Shown here in pieces: positions 16,072-23,669 of a stretch of 64,000 nucleotides of DNA (its first letter is position 1; each line of letters starts with the position of its first letter). The notes under the pieces are model-generated. The model was given only the letters and a program-made list of their open reading frames with translations, was not told the origin of the DNA and searched no databases. Origin of the DNA: Thermostichus sp047462415 (GTDB lineage: Bacteria > Cyanobacteriota > Cyanobacteriia > Thermostichales > Thermostichaceae); the NCBI RefSeq assembly GCF_047462415.1, contig NZ_JANSJE010000007.1, forward strand, positions 68,753 through 132,752, in the 5' to 3' direction. The translations under genes and the position numbers were made by a program.

Positions 16072-17127
16072 GTGCAGGTTTTTTCAAGGCGACGGCAGCT
16101 TCTGGGCAGAGTAGGGGGTCTGTTCGGATTCCTGGTGGCTGTGCTTCTGGTACTGGCGCTCAAGGCTTGCGGGGGAAGTGGTGGTTCCTCTTCGGTAAGT
16201 GTCACTCCCGCTCCCACAACCGTCATTCCCACCTCTACTCCAACTGTCGTTCTCACCCCTACCCCGACTGTTTTCCCTTCGCCGACGGCTACCTCTGTTC
16301 CCCAGTTCGCGATTGACGTTCGTTTTCCCGACAACAGCCTCACTCCCAGCCAGCAAGCCATTGTCCGCAGCGCGGCCTTGAGGTGGCAGGAGATCATCGT
16401 CGGGGATCAGCCGGATCTGCGGCCCACCAACATCCGGGCCGACGAGTGCGCTGCAGGGTTTCCCAGCACGTCGCTCAATTTCCCCATTGACGATCTGCTA
16501 GTGGAGGTGCGGGCGAGAGACCTGGGCAACGAGCGGATTTTGGGGGGAGCGGCTCCCTGTTTTGTGCGGGCCTCCAATGGCCTGCCTTTCTACTCTGTGG
16601 TTGTGTTCAACAGCCAAAACCTCTCGGCTTTGGAAGAGCGGGGTGACCTGCCCATTACTGCTTTGCACGAGTTGGGCCATGCGCTTGGCTTTTTGCCCAG
16701 CGTCTGGGATCCCAAGGGGCTGACGGTGGGCTTGGTGGGGCGGGATCAGCCGACGCCGCCGGGCTATGACCCCCACTTTATTGGCCCGCGGGCGGTTGCC
16801 GCTTTTACCACGTTGGGGGGGAATGCCCCTTCTGTTCCCTTAGAGAACCAGTTTGGGGAGGGATCCCGCGATTCCCACTGGCGGGAGAGCGTCTTGGGTC
16901 GGGAGCTGATGACCACCCGCCTCGACCGGGGGGTGCCCAATCCCTTAAGCATCCTTACGGTGGGAGCGATGGCAGATATGGGCTACGCAGTGAACCCGGC
17001 GGCAGCCGATGGCTTTGAGCTGGGGCGCAGCCGGCCCGTCTCGGAACCCCTGGAGCTGCAGGAGCTGGAGCTGGCCCTACCGCTGCGGCGCTTCGATGCC
17101 ACAGGCAGACCGGTGGGGGATCCCTGA
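16072..17127 (+). CDS. Predicted surface zinc metallopeptidase (HELGH, leishmanolysin-like)
   Basis: 351 residues with a GTG start behind a GGGGG-type ribosome binding site. The N-terminus is a hydrophobic signal (LFGFLVAVLLVLALKAC) whose LKAC may be a non-canonical lipobox, then a Pro/Thr-rich linker to about residue 75. The catalytic part has HELGHALGF near residue 200, the HExxHxxG zinc motif of metzincin or leishmanolysin type, with downstream LMTTRLDRG and a methionine (GAMADMGY) that could be the Met-turn. Secreted or cell-surface protease is the likely role; the substrate is unknown. Confidence 0.78.
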   Translation: MQVFSRRRQLLGRVGGLFGFLVAVLLVLALKACGGSGGSSSVSVTPAPTTVIPTSTPTVVLTPTPTVFPSPTATSVPQFAIDVRFPDNSLTPSQQAIVRSAALRWQEIIVGDQPDLRPTNIRADECAAGFPSTSLNFPIDDLLVEVRARDLGNERILGGAAPCFVRASNGLPFYSVVVFNSQNLSALEERGDLPITALHELGHALGFLPSVWDPKGLTVGLVGRDQPTPPGYDPHFIGPRAVAAFTTLGGNAPSVPLENQFGEGSRDSHWRESVLGRELMTTRLDRGVPNPLSILTVGAMADMGYAVNPAAADGFELGRSRPVSEPLELQELELALPLRRFDATGRPVGDP

Positions 17128-17216
17128 GGTTGAAAAAAGCATATCTACCTATAGCCAAGCTGCCCGTTCTTAACAATAATGAGTGGCCAGTTGCAGAACG
17201 TTACGACATCGGCAAA

Positions 17217-17513
17217 ATGGGCATTCTCAAAAAGCTGTTCGGCGGTCTTTTTTCCTTCTTTGGCATTCTCTTCGGCGGTCTAGTGGATTTTGTAACCGGG
17301 CCTTTTCGCTCGGCGCCTGGACAATCCGCTCCAAGCCAGTCGGCAACTTCCTCTAACTCTGCGGCAACGGCTGCGCCTGCCAAGCCCAAAGTGGTGGTCG
17401 AAAGGCCCTTTGTGCCCAACGAGATCCCGGCTCCGCGTCCTAACCGTCGCCCTGGCCCAGCTCTAGATCTGTTCCGCGCCATGGCCCAAGAGATCCCGTC
17501 GGCGCGGGCCTAG
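17217..17513 (+). CDS. Small hypothetical protein with hydrophobic N-terminus
   Basis: 98 residues from ATG 17217; a TTG at 17130 would extend it with an unlikely segment. The N-terminal 30 residues (MGILKKLFGGLFSFFGILFG) form an amphipathic or membrane-associated helix rich in Gly/Phe, followed by a Ser/Ala/Pro-rich linker and a basic C-terminus (RPNRRPGPALDLFRAMAQEI). I do not recognise a family. It precedes another small membrane gene on the same strand by 66 bp. Confidence 0.55.
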   Translation: MGILKKLFGGLFSFFGILFGGLVDFVTGPFRSAPGQSAPSQSATSSNSAATAAPAKPKVVVERPFVPNEIPAPRPNRRPGPALDLFRAMAQEIPSARA

Positions 17514-17579
17514 CTTGCCCTGCTTTTGGGGAGCAGCTCGTAAGATGGAGATGGCCCTGTATTCTGGAGACTGCTCCCT

Positions 17580-17915
17580 ATGTCGGATCTTTCTTTCTCA
17601 GAACAAGAACGGCTAAAACAGCTTGAGCGCGAACTGGAGCAGGCGGCTGCGGCCTCTGGGGCGCTGAGCTCGTCTCAGGGGAAAAATGCCGTTCGCACCT
17701 GGGCTGAGTGGGGGCGTCCACTGCTGACGGTTTTGGCCATTTTGGGCTGTATCTTGCTGGTGGGGCTGGTCTTCCGGGTTTTCACCACTGTTCTCAAGTG
17801 GGCGGTGGTGGTGGGTCTGGGCTACCTGCTCTACGTCTGGGTGGTGGCGCCGCGGCTGGGCCTTCCCACCGGAGCGAGGCCAAAGGCAGAAGACAGGGAT
17901 CTGGACAGCTTTTGA
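17580..17915 (+). CDS. Small membrane protein, hypothetical
   Basis: 111 residues. A charged N-terminal helix (EQERLKQLERELEQAAAASG) is followed by one long or two short membrane segments at about 50-90 (LLTVLAILGCILLVGLVFRV; WAVVVGLGYLLYVWVV) and an acidic tail. No known domain. Its TGA stop overlaps the ATG of the DMT transporter gene by one base (17915), so the two are probably translationally coupled. Confidence 0.68.
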   Translation: MSDLSFSEQERLKQLERELEQAAAASGALSSSQGKNAVRTWAEWGRPLLTVLAILGCILLVGLVFRVFTTVLKWAVVVGLGYLLYVWVVAPRLGLPTGARPKAEDRDLDSF

Positions 17916-18808
17916 TGCGCAGGGATCCCTGGCGGGCCCGCGCCTACCTGGCGGCGGCTATCTTGGGCTGGGCCACAGCGGCCAGCGCCTTTAAGTTCGG
18001 GTTGCAGCACCTCTCACCGACGGTCTTGCTGATTTTTTCGGCGTGTAGCTCCTGCCTAATCTTGGGGATGGTTCTGGTGGTAACAGGGCGGGCGCCTCTT
18101 GTCCGCCAGCAGAAGGGATCCCAAATTGGCCTGTCGGCGCTGCAGGGGCTGCTCAACCCGTTTGGCTACTACGGGGTGCTCTTCCAAGCCTATGATCGCC
18201 TCTCGGCCCAGGCGGCACTGGCTTTAAATTACACCTGGCCGCTGCTACTGGCTCTCTTGGCGGTGCCGCTGTTGGGGGAGCGCCTGCGCGGGCGGCTGCT
18301 GCTGGCTTTGGGAACGAGCCTGGTGGGGGTGGTGCTGGTGGCCACGGGGGGCTCCTGGGGCACCCTGCAGGTGGAGGATCCCTGGGGAGTGGGACTGGCG
18401 GTGGGCAGCGCCGCTATTTGGGCCCTCTACTGGCTGCTCAATGTGCGGGATGGACGGGATGCCGTGCTGAAGTTGTTCCTGGGGTTTGTCTTCGGCAGCG
18501 GCTATTGCCTGGCGCTATTGCCGTTGCAGGAGCTGAGGTGGACTCTAGCAGGGCTGGGCTGGGCGGCCTACATCGGCTTGGCGGAGATGGGCCTGACTTT
18601 TGTGTTCTGGCTGCGGGCGCTGGAGCTGGCGGACGAGCGCGGATCCCTGGCCAATTGGGTCTATGTCACGCCATTCCTGTCGCTGGGGTTGATCGCGGTG
18701 CTGTTGCAGGAGCCGATCGCGCCAGGATCGCTGCTGGGCCTGGGCCTCATCTTGGCCAGCAACCTCTGGGGATCCCGGCGGGAAAAGTCTCAGCCTGTGC
18801 TTTCCTAA
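17915..18808 (+). CDS. DMT-superfamily (EamA) transporter
   Basis: 297-residue inner-membrane protein with about ten hydrophobic helices in two EamA repeats (first: LAAAILGWATAASAFKFGLQ; second after about residue 160: GVGLAVGSAAIWALYWLLNV). It probably exports or imports a small metabolite such as an amino acid; substrate cannot be inferred. The frame is open far upstream, but ATG 17915 is the first start giving a sensible EamA N-terminus, overlapping the preceding stop. The glycosyltransferase-like gene follows after 4 bp. Confidence 0.82.
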   Translation: MRRDPWRARAYLAAAILGWATAASAFKFGLQHLSPTVLLIFSACSSCLILGMVLVVTGRAPLVRQQKGSQIGLSALQGLLNPFGYYGVLFQAYDRLSAQAALALNYTWPLLLALLAVPLLGERLRGRLLLALGTSLVGVVLVATGGSWGTLQVEDPWGVGLAVGSAAIWALYWLLNVRDGRDAVLKLFLGFVFGSGYCLALLPLQELRWTLAGLGWAAYIGLAEMGLTFVFWLRALELADERGSLANWVYVTPFLSLGLIAVLLQEPIAPGSLLGLGLILASNLWGSRREKSQPVLS

Positions 18809-18812
18809 GGCT

Positions 18813-19895
18813 ATGGCGGTGAATCCAGTTCCTCTCTATGTGGCGGCAACGGCCCATGGGTTTGGGCACGTCACCCGGCTGACGGCGGTGGTGAACACTT
18901 TGCGGCGGCGGGAGCCGCAGATCCTGCCCATTTGGGTGACGCCGGCTCCCGCTTGGCTGCTGGAGCGCTACGGGGAAGGGGAGTTTCTGCATCGGCCCCG
19001 CGCTTTGGACGTGGGGGTGGTGCAGCCGGATGGGCTGCAGGCGGATCTGCCGGCGACGTTAGCGGCCCTGCGGGCGTTCCAAGCGGGGTCTGCCGACCTC
19101 ATCCGAGAAGAGGCGGAGTTCATCCGCAGCCAGGGGGTGCCGTTGCTGCTAGGGGATGTGCCCCCCATTGCCGCCGCCATTGCCGAGGCCGCCGGGATCC
19201 CCTGCTGGATGGCCAGCAACTTCGGCTGGGACTTTATCTATCAAGAGTACGGCCCCCAGTTTCAGCCCTTTGTAAGCTGGATCCGCGAGCTGTACGGGCG
19301 CTGCCAGCGGCTGTTTCGCCTGCCCTTTGCTGAGCCTATGGGCGCCTTTCCCCACCAGGAACCCGTGGGGTTGACGGGGTCGGATCCCCGCTACTTGGCT
19401 GAGGAGGTGGCCCAGCGCCTAGGGCTGGAGCGGGAGCGGCCCACGGTTTTGTTGACCTTTGGCGGGCTAGGGCTGCAGGGCTTGCCCTATGAGCGGCTTT
19501 TGGATTTTCCCGACTGGCAGTTTCTCACCTTCGACCCCAAGGCTCCCCCTTTGCCCAACCTGCAGGTTTTGGACGGGCAGAGGTGGCGCCCGGTGGATGT
19601 CATGCCCCTCTGCCGCTGGGTGGTGTCCAAGCCGGGCTATGGCACCCTAGCGGAGGCGCTGCGCTGTGGGATCCCCATGGCCTGTGTCAACCGTTCCAGC
19701 TTTGCCGAGTCGCCCCTCTTGGTGGAGGGATTGCGGCGCTACGGCTGGCATCGTATCCTCTCGCCGGAAGAGTTCTTTGCGGGATCCTGGGACTTCTTGC
19801 GGGATCCCCCTCACCCACCCCAGGCGTCGGAGGAGCTGGATCGCAAGGGCAATGAGGCCATTGCCGACGCTATTGCGGCGTTCCTGAGGCAGTAG
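18813..19895 (+). CDS. Glycosyltransferase-like protein related to the N-terminal half of plant arabinokinase
   Basis: 360 residues with a GT-B fold pattern: N-terminal VAATAHGFGHVTRLTAVVNT, middle GIPCWMASNFGWDFIYQEYG, and C-terminal nucleotide-sugar half with RPTVLLTFGGLGLQ, VSKPGYGTLAEALRCGIPMA. The SNFxWDFIYxEY and HGFGHxTR blocks match the GT-like domain fused to the GHMP kinase in plant L-arabinokinase, as I recall that sequence. No kinase domain follows here. A nucleotide-sugar-dependent transfer in the cytosol is plausible. It starts 4 bp after the DMT gene. Confidence 0.72.
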   Translation: MAVNPVPLYVAATAHGFGHVTRLTAVVNTLRRREPQILPIWVTPAPAWLLERYGEGEFLHRPRALDVGVVQPDGLQADLPATLAALRAFQAGSADLIREEAEFIRSQGVPLLLGDVPPIAAAIAEAAGIPCWMASNFGWDFIYQEYGPQFQPFVSWIRELYGRCQRLFRLPFAEPMGAFPHQEPVGLTGSDPRYLAEEVAQRLGLERERPTVLLTFGGLGLQGLPYERLLDFPDWQFLTFDPKAPPLPNLQVLDGQRWRPVDVMPLCRWVVSKPGYGTLAEALRCGIPMACVNRSSFAESPLLVEGLRRYGWHRILSPEEFFAGSWDFLRDPPHPPQASEELDRKGNEAIADAIAAFLRQ

Positions 19896-19925
19896 CATAG
19901 GGAGCAGCTTCCTGGAGTGGATCCC

Positions 19926-21221
19926 ATGGCCGGCAGCACAACCGAGTCTTTGCGGCAACTCTACGAGGAACTGCCCTATCCCAACGTACCTGTTGAGGCG
20001 TCGGGCCGCAGCGCCATCGGTAGTCTGTACCGCCTGAGCTGGACGACGGCCCAATACGCCCGTACCCGCGCCATCCTGCCCAGCGAGGGGATCGCCATCC
20101 TCAACGTCGGCTGTGGCTCCGGCTGGGAGACCTTGATCTTGGCGGAGGCCAACCCAGGGGCGCGGCTGGTGGCCTGCGACCTCTCGCCGGCGTCGGTGCA
20201 GGCAACGGAGCGGCGCCTGCGCTACCACGGCTTTGGGGAGGTGGAGCTGCATGCCCTCAACCTGTTGGAGATTGAACAACTGGGGCAGCGGTTTGACTTC
20301 ATCAGCCTCAACGACGTGCTCTATCTGCTTGAGGATCCCGTGGCGGGCTTGAAGGCGCTTAAGCGGGTGCTCAAGCCGGACGGGATCTTGCGGGCCAACC
20401 TGCACCACGCCTACCAGCGGCAGGTGATCTTCCGCCTGCAGGAGGCGTTCCGGCTGCTGGGCCTGTTTGAGCTGCCCACCCCCGAAGCCTGCCGGCGGGT
20501 GCGGGAGTTCATGGCCAGCCTGGCCTCTGACGAGCTGCGGGCTGCGCTACACTGGGATCCCCAGATCTACAGCGACGACACCAACATCCGCGCCAACTAC
20601 CTCTTACCCGGCGACAAAGGGTTTTTGCTCCCGGATCTCCTGCGCATGCTTCAAGAGGCGGAGCTGGGCTTGGTTTGCCTAGTGGACTACGCCGACTGGG
20701 ATCCGACGCTGCTCTTCAAAGACAGGGCCATGCCGGCTTGGCTGCAGGCGGAGCTGGACAAGCTTTCCCCTGCCGAGCAAAACCACTTCTACGAGCTAAT
20801 CTACCCCAACCACCGCCTAATCGACTTTTGGGCGGAGCACCCCGGCTCTTCCCTGGTCTTGCCCTGGAGCGACGCCGACTGGCTGGAGGGCAGGGTGCAG
20901 CTCAACCCCATCCTGATGGACAACGCCGAGTTTCGCCACAACTTTGCCCAGGCCCACGACAAGAAGCTGGAGTTTGCCATGAACTGGCCGGGGGCCAGCC
21001 GTGGGCGCCTGACCATACCAGCCCCCCAGATGGCCTGGCTGGGATCCCTGTTGCAGGGGCCAGTGGCGGTGGCCGGCCTGATCGAGCAGGCGGCCCAAGC
21101 CCATCGGATCGACCAGGAAGCGGCCCAGGAGCAGGTGCTCACCTACCTGGCAGGGCTGGAGTCGTTTCTGTTTGTGATGTTGGATCCCAGCCCAGCTTCT
21201 CTTGCCGAAGAAGGGATTTGA
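19926..21221 (+). CDS. Class I SAM methyltransferase with C-terminal regulatory-type region
   Basis: 431 residues. The Rossmann methyltransferase domain covers about residues 40-180, with motif I LNVGCGSGWETLILAEANPG, the acidic ACDLS at strand 2, and ISLNDVLYLLEDPVAGLKAL. The rest (RANYLLPGDKGFLLPDLLRM; VLPWSDADWLEGRVQLNPIL) resembles the methyltransferase regulatory-domain type found on some bacterial methyltransferases. Target unknown. ATG 19926 is preferred to GTG 19917. Only 30 bp follow the glycosyltransferase gene, so the two probably act together on one product. Confidence 0.8.
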   Translation: MAGSTTESLRQLYEELPYPNVPVEASGRSAIGSLYRLSWTTAQYARTRAILPSEGIAILNVGCGSGWETLILAEANPGARLVACDLSPASVQATERRLRYHGFGEVELHALNLLEIEQLGQRFDFISLNDVLYLLEDPVAGLKALKRVLKPDGILRANLHHAYQRQVIFRLQEAFRLLGLFELPTPEACRRVREFMASLASDELRAALHWDPQIYSDDTNIRANYLLPGDKGFLLPDLLRMLQEAELGLVCLVDYADWDPTLLFKDRAMPAWLQAELDKLSPAEQNHFYELIYPNHRLIDFWAEHPGSSLVLPWSDADWLEGRVQLNPILMDNAEFRHNFAQAHDKKLEFAMNWPGASRGRLTIPAPQMAWLGSLLQGPVAVAGLIEQAAQAHRIDQEAAQEQVLTYLAGLESFLFVMLDPSPASLAEEGI

Positions 21222-21258
21222 AATGGCGGCAATCTTGGGCCTGCAGGGGAGAGGATCC

Positions 21259-22038
21259 CTAGCGGTCCACCAGGCGCAGCTCAAAGGTAAGAATGTTGGC
21301 GGCCAAAATCTCCAAAGCTCCCCCCTCGATGAGGTCGCGGGTGAGGGCAGCCCCAGAGCCACTTTGTTGGATCAATTCTCGGCTGCGGCGCACTGTCTCT
21401 TGCCGCTGGGGATCGTCCACAACCACCTGCCGCTGGTTGGAGAGGCTGAGGCGGTAGTAGTGGGGCAGCTCGCCACGGGTGGCGTCAATGGCCAGGTTGG
21501 TTTCTTCAGGAGCAACGCGGAAGGGGGCACGGGCGGTGAGCAGCGCCACCTGGATATCCTGATCCCGCCCGTCCAGGCCCTGGAGCTCGGAGATGTCGAT
21601 CTGGAAGCGGAGGGTGTCGCGGTCGCGGCTGAGGCGCTCTGCCCGCACCTGGTTAAAGCCGACGGCAAACTCCCGCTCCGGCTCGCCAAACCGCTGGATG
21701 GTGGACTGCAAGACCGATTCTTCGTTGAGGGGGGTAACCCGGATGAGGTAGTCCCAGTTCTGGACAAAGGCATACTCATTGGGCCCGACGCGGACATTGG
21801 GATCCACCAGGTTGGCAGTGGGGCCAGGGCTGCCGGCCCGGCTGAGGGCCACCAGGTACCAATAGTTGGGGCTGATGGGCAAGCCCATGGTCATGCGCAC
21901 TTCCAATACTGGCCGCGCCCAAGCAGCAACCGCCGTGAAGGCTGTGATGGCTGCTGCTCCGAGGCAGCTCCACAGCCAGTGCTGAGGACGACAGTCGAGC
22001 TGCAGCGGGCGAAACCAGGTTACGGCTACAGTCCTCAT
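21259..22038 (-). CDS. Exported hypothetical protein
   Basis: 259 residues. The N-terminus contains a signal/anchor helix (WLWSCLGAAAITAFTAVAAWA). The mature part is a mostly beta domain: MTMGLPISPNYWYLVALSRA, NEYAFVQNWDYLIRVTP, LRFQIDISELQGLDGRDQDI. No known domain. I chose ATG 22038; the open frame extends further to 22473 but that region overlaps the divergent efflux adaptor and its promoter. Location next to an RND pump suggests an envelope role, which is inference only. Confidence 0.7.
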   Translation of the reverse strand: MRTVAVTWFRPLQLDCRPQHWLWSCLGAAAITAFTAVAAWARPVLEVRMTMGLPISPNYWYLVALSRAGSPGPTANLVDPNVRVGPNEYAFVQNWDYLIRVTPLNEESVLQSTIQRFGEPEREFAVGFNQVRAERLSRDRDTLRFQIDISELQGLDGRDQDIQVALLTARAPFRVAPEETNLAIDATRGELPHYYRLSLSNQRQVVVDDPQRQETVRRSRELIQQSGSGAALTRDLIEGGALEILAANILTFELRLVDR

Positions 22039-22318
22039 ATCAACTTCCTCAACTGCAGCGACTTGCCTTCGCGTCAGGTAACAAAAGATCCGATGCTTGC
22101 GCAACAAGTTTAGAACCGTCTGGCCAAAGATGGCCGTTGTCCGGCGAGCTGGGGCTCTGGACGCTAAGCTGGGCTTTTGGCTAAGCATACACCTTAGTTC
22201 TGGATTGGGAAGGATGGCAAGCGCTTTTGCACAGGTGCAGGAAGGCACAGGCTCATTACCTTGGTTAGTTGAGCCAATGCAGAGAGGGGATGCCTCTGTT
22301 GTGGGAGCAGTTGTAATC
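22039..22318. promoter_or_regulatory. Divergent promoter region between the exported protein and RND adaptor genes
   Basis: 280 bp between two divergent starts. Open frames cross it on both strands but look like upstream read-through of the two genes rather than coding sequence. No operator repeat stood out. Confidence 0.4.
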
Positions 22319-23614
22319 ATGAGGCGATTGCGAACAGCTCTGCCGCTGTTGTGTTTTTCTTTGCTGCTGGCTGCCTGTCGAGCGGGGGGGCCCCCTCGCG
22401 GCATGGAAGGCCGAGGAAGTGGACAAAGCCAGCCCACCCCGGTGGCCATCGGCGCCGTGGAAGAACGGCCCATTCAGGAGACTGCGGAGTTCATCGCCAG
22501 CCTCGGATCCCAGCAGGTGGCAAGCATCCGGCCCCAGGTGAGCGGCCAGGTAACCCAGGTGTTCGTGCGGCTGGGATCCCAGGTCTCTGCCGGGGCGCCC
22601 CTGTTTGCGATCGACAGCCGGCAGCAACAGGCGGCGGTGGCCGGCCAAACGGCGGGGATCGCGGCGGCCCAGGCCAACCTGGAGAGCAGCCGAGCCGTGC
22701 TCAGCCAGTTGCGGGCGGAGCGGCTGCGGCTGGAGGCGGCGGCAGAGTTCGCCCAGGAGCAGCACGAGCGCAACCTGCGCCTCTTGGCCGAGGGGGCTAT
22801 TAGCCAGGCGCAAGCGGATCAGTCCAGCCGCGATCTGCGCCAGGCGGAGGCAGCCTTGGCGGCCCAGCAGGAGCAGATCCGGGCCCAAGAGGCGGCCATC
22901 TTGCGGGCAGAGCGAGAGGTGGAGCGGGCCCGGGCCGAGGCGGAGCGGCAGCAGGTGCAACTGCAGTTTTTCCAGGTCACGGCTCCCTTTGCCGGCATTG
23001 TCGGCGAGGTGTTGGTGCGGCAGGGGGATTATGTGACACCCCAGACGGTTTTGACCACCCTGACCCAAACCCAGGCGCTGGAGCTGAACCTGAACATCCC
23101 GCTGCAGCAGGCCCCCCGCCTGCGCATCGGCACGCCGGTGCAGATCCTAGATAGCGGCGGCGAGGTCATCGGCACCAGCCAAGTCTCTTTCATTGCGCCT
23201 GAAGCGGATCCCGGCACGCAGTCGGTCCTGGCCAAGGCCTTGCTGGAGAACCCCGCCGGCCAGTTGCGTAACGCCCAGTTTGTGCGAACCCGCATCGTCT
23301 GGGAGGAGCGGCCAGCTTTGTTGGTGCCGGTGACGGCGGTAGCCCGTCTGGGCGCCCAAACCTTTGTCTACACGGTGCAGACTGCAGGTCCTGCAGAAGA
23401 GGGCCAGCCCCCTGGAGCGGTGGCGGTGCAAAAGCCGGTGCGGCTGGGATCCATCCACGGCAACAGCTACGAGGTGCTGGAGGGGCTGCAGGCCAATGAG
23501 CCGATTGTGCTGAGCGGCCTGCAAAAAATCCGCGATGGCGCCCCCATCGTCGATGAGGTGCTTTTGCAGCAGAGGAGGCAAGGAGGAGGGAGACCACCTG
23601 AATCCCCGCCCTAG
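22319..23614 (+). CDS. RND efflux periplasmic adaptor (HlyD/AcrA family lipoprotein)
   Basis: 431 residues. Signal peptide with lipobox LLLAAC at about residue 16, so it is anchored to the inner membrane. Then a biotinyl-lipoyl half (VAIGAVEERPIQETAEFIAS), a long coiled-coil hairpin rich in Ala/Glu/Gln (residues about 100-200), the second lipoyl half (FFQVTAPFAGIVGEVLVRQG) and beta-barrel and membrane-proximal domains. It links the inner-membrane pump to an outer-membrane channel. ATG 22319 is the only start that gives a lipoprotein signal. The pump gene follows by 55 bp. Confidence 0.92.
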   Translation: MRRLRTALPLLCFSLLLAACRAGGPPRGMEGRGSGQSQPTPVAIGAVEERPIQETAEFIASLGSQQVASIRPQVSGQVTQVFVRLGSQVSAGAPLFAIDSRQQQAAVAGQTAGIAAAQANLESSRAVLSQLRAERLRLEAAAEFAQEQHERNLRLLAEGAISQAQADQSSRDLRQAEAALAAQQEQIRAQEAAILRAEREVERARAEAERQQVQLQFFQVTAPFAGIVGEVLVRQGDYVTPQTVLTTLTQTQALELNLNIPLQQAPRLRIGTPVQILDSGGEVIGTSQVSFIAPEADPGTQSVLAKALLENPAGQLRNAQFVRTRIVWEERPALLVPVTAVARLGAQTFVYTVQTAGPAEEGQPPGAVAVQKPVRLGSIHGNSYEVLEGLQANEPIVLSGLQKIRDGAPIVDEVLLQQRRQGGGRPPESPP

Positions 23615-23669
23615 ATCTCCCCTCTTGAGCTCGGCCACTCCCTTCTACTCCTCATGCGGATCCCTGTCT

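Noticed and set aside
23535..23669. N-terminal extension of the RND pump
   Set aside because: Overlaps the adaptor's last codons and lacks homology; ATG 23670 gives the standard RND N-terminus.
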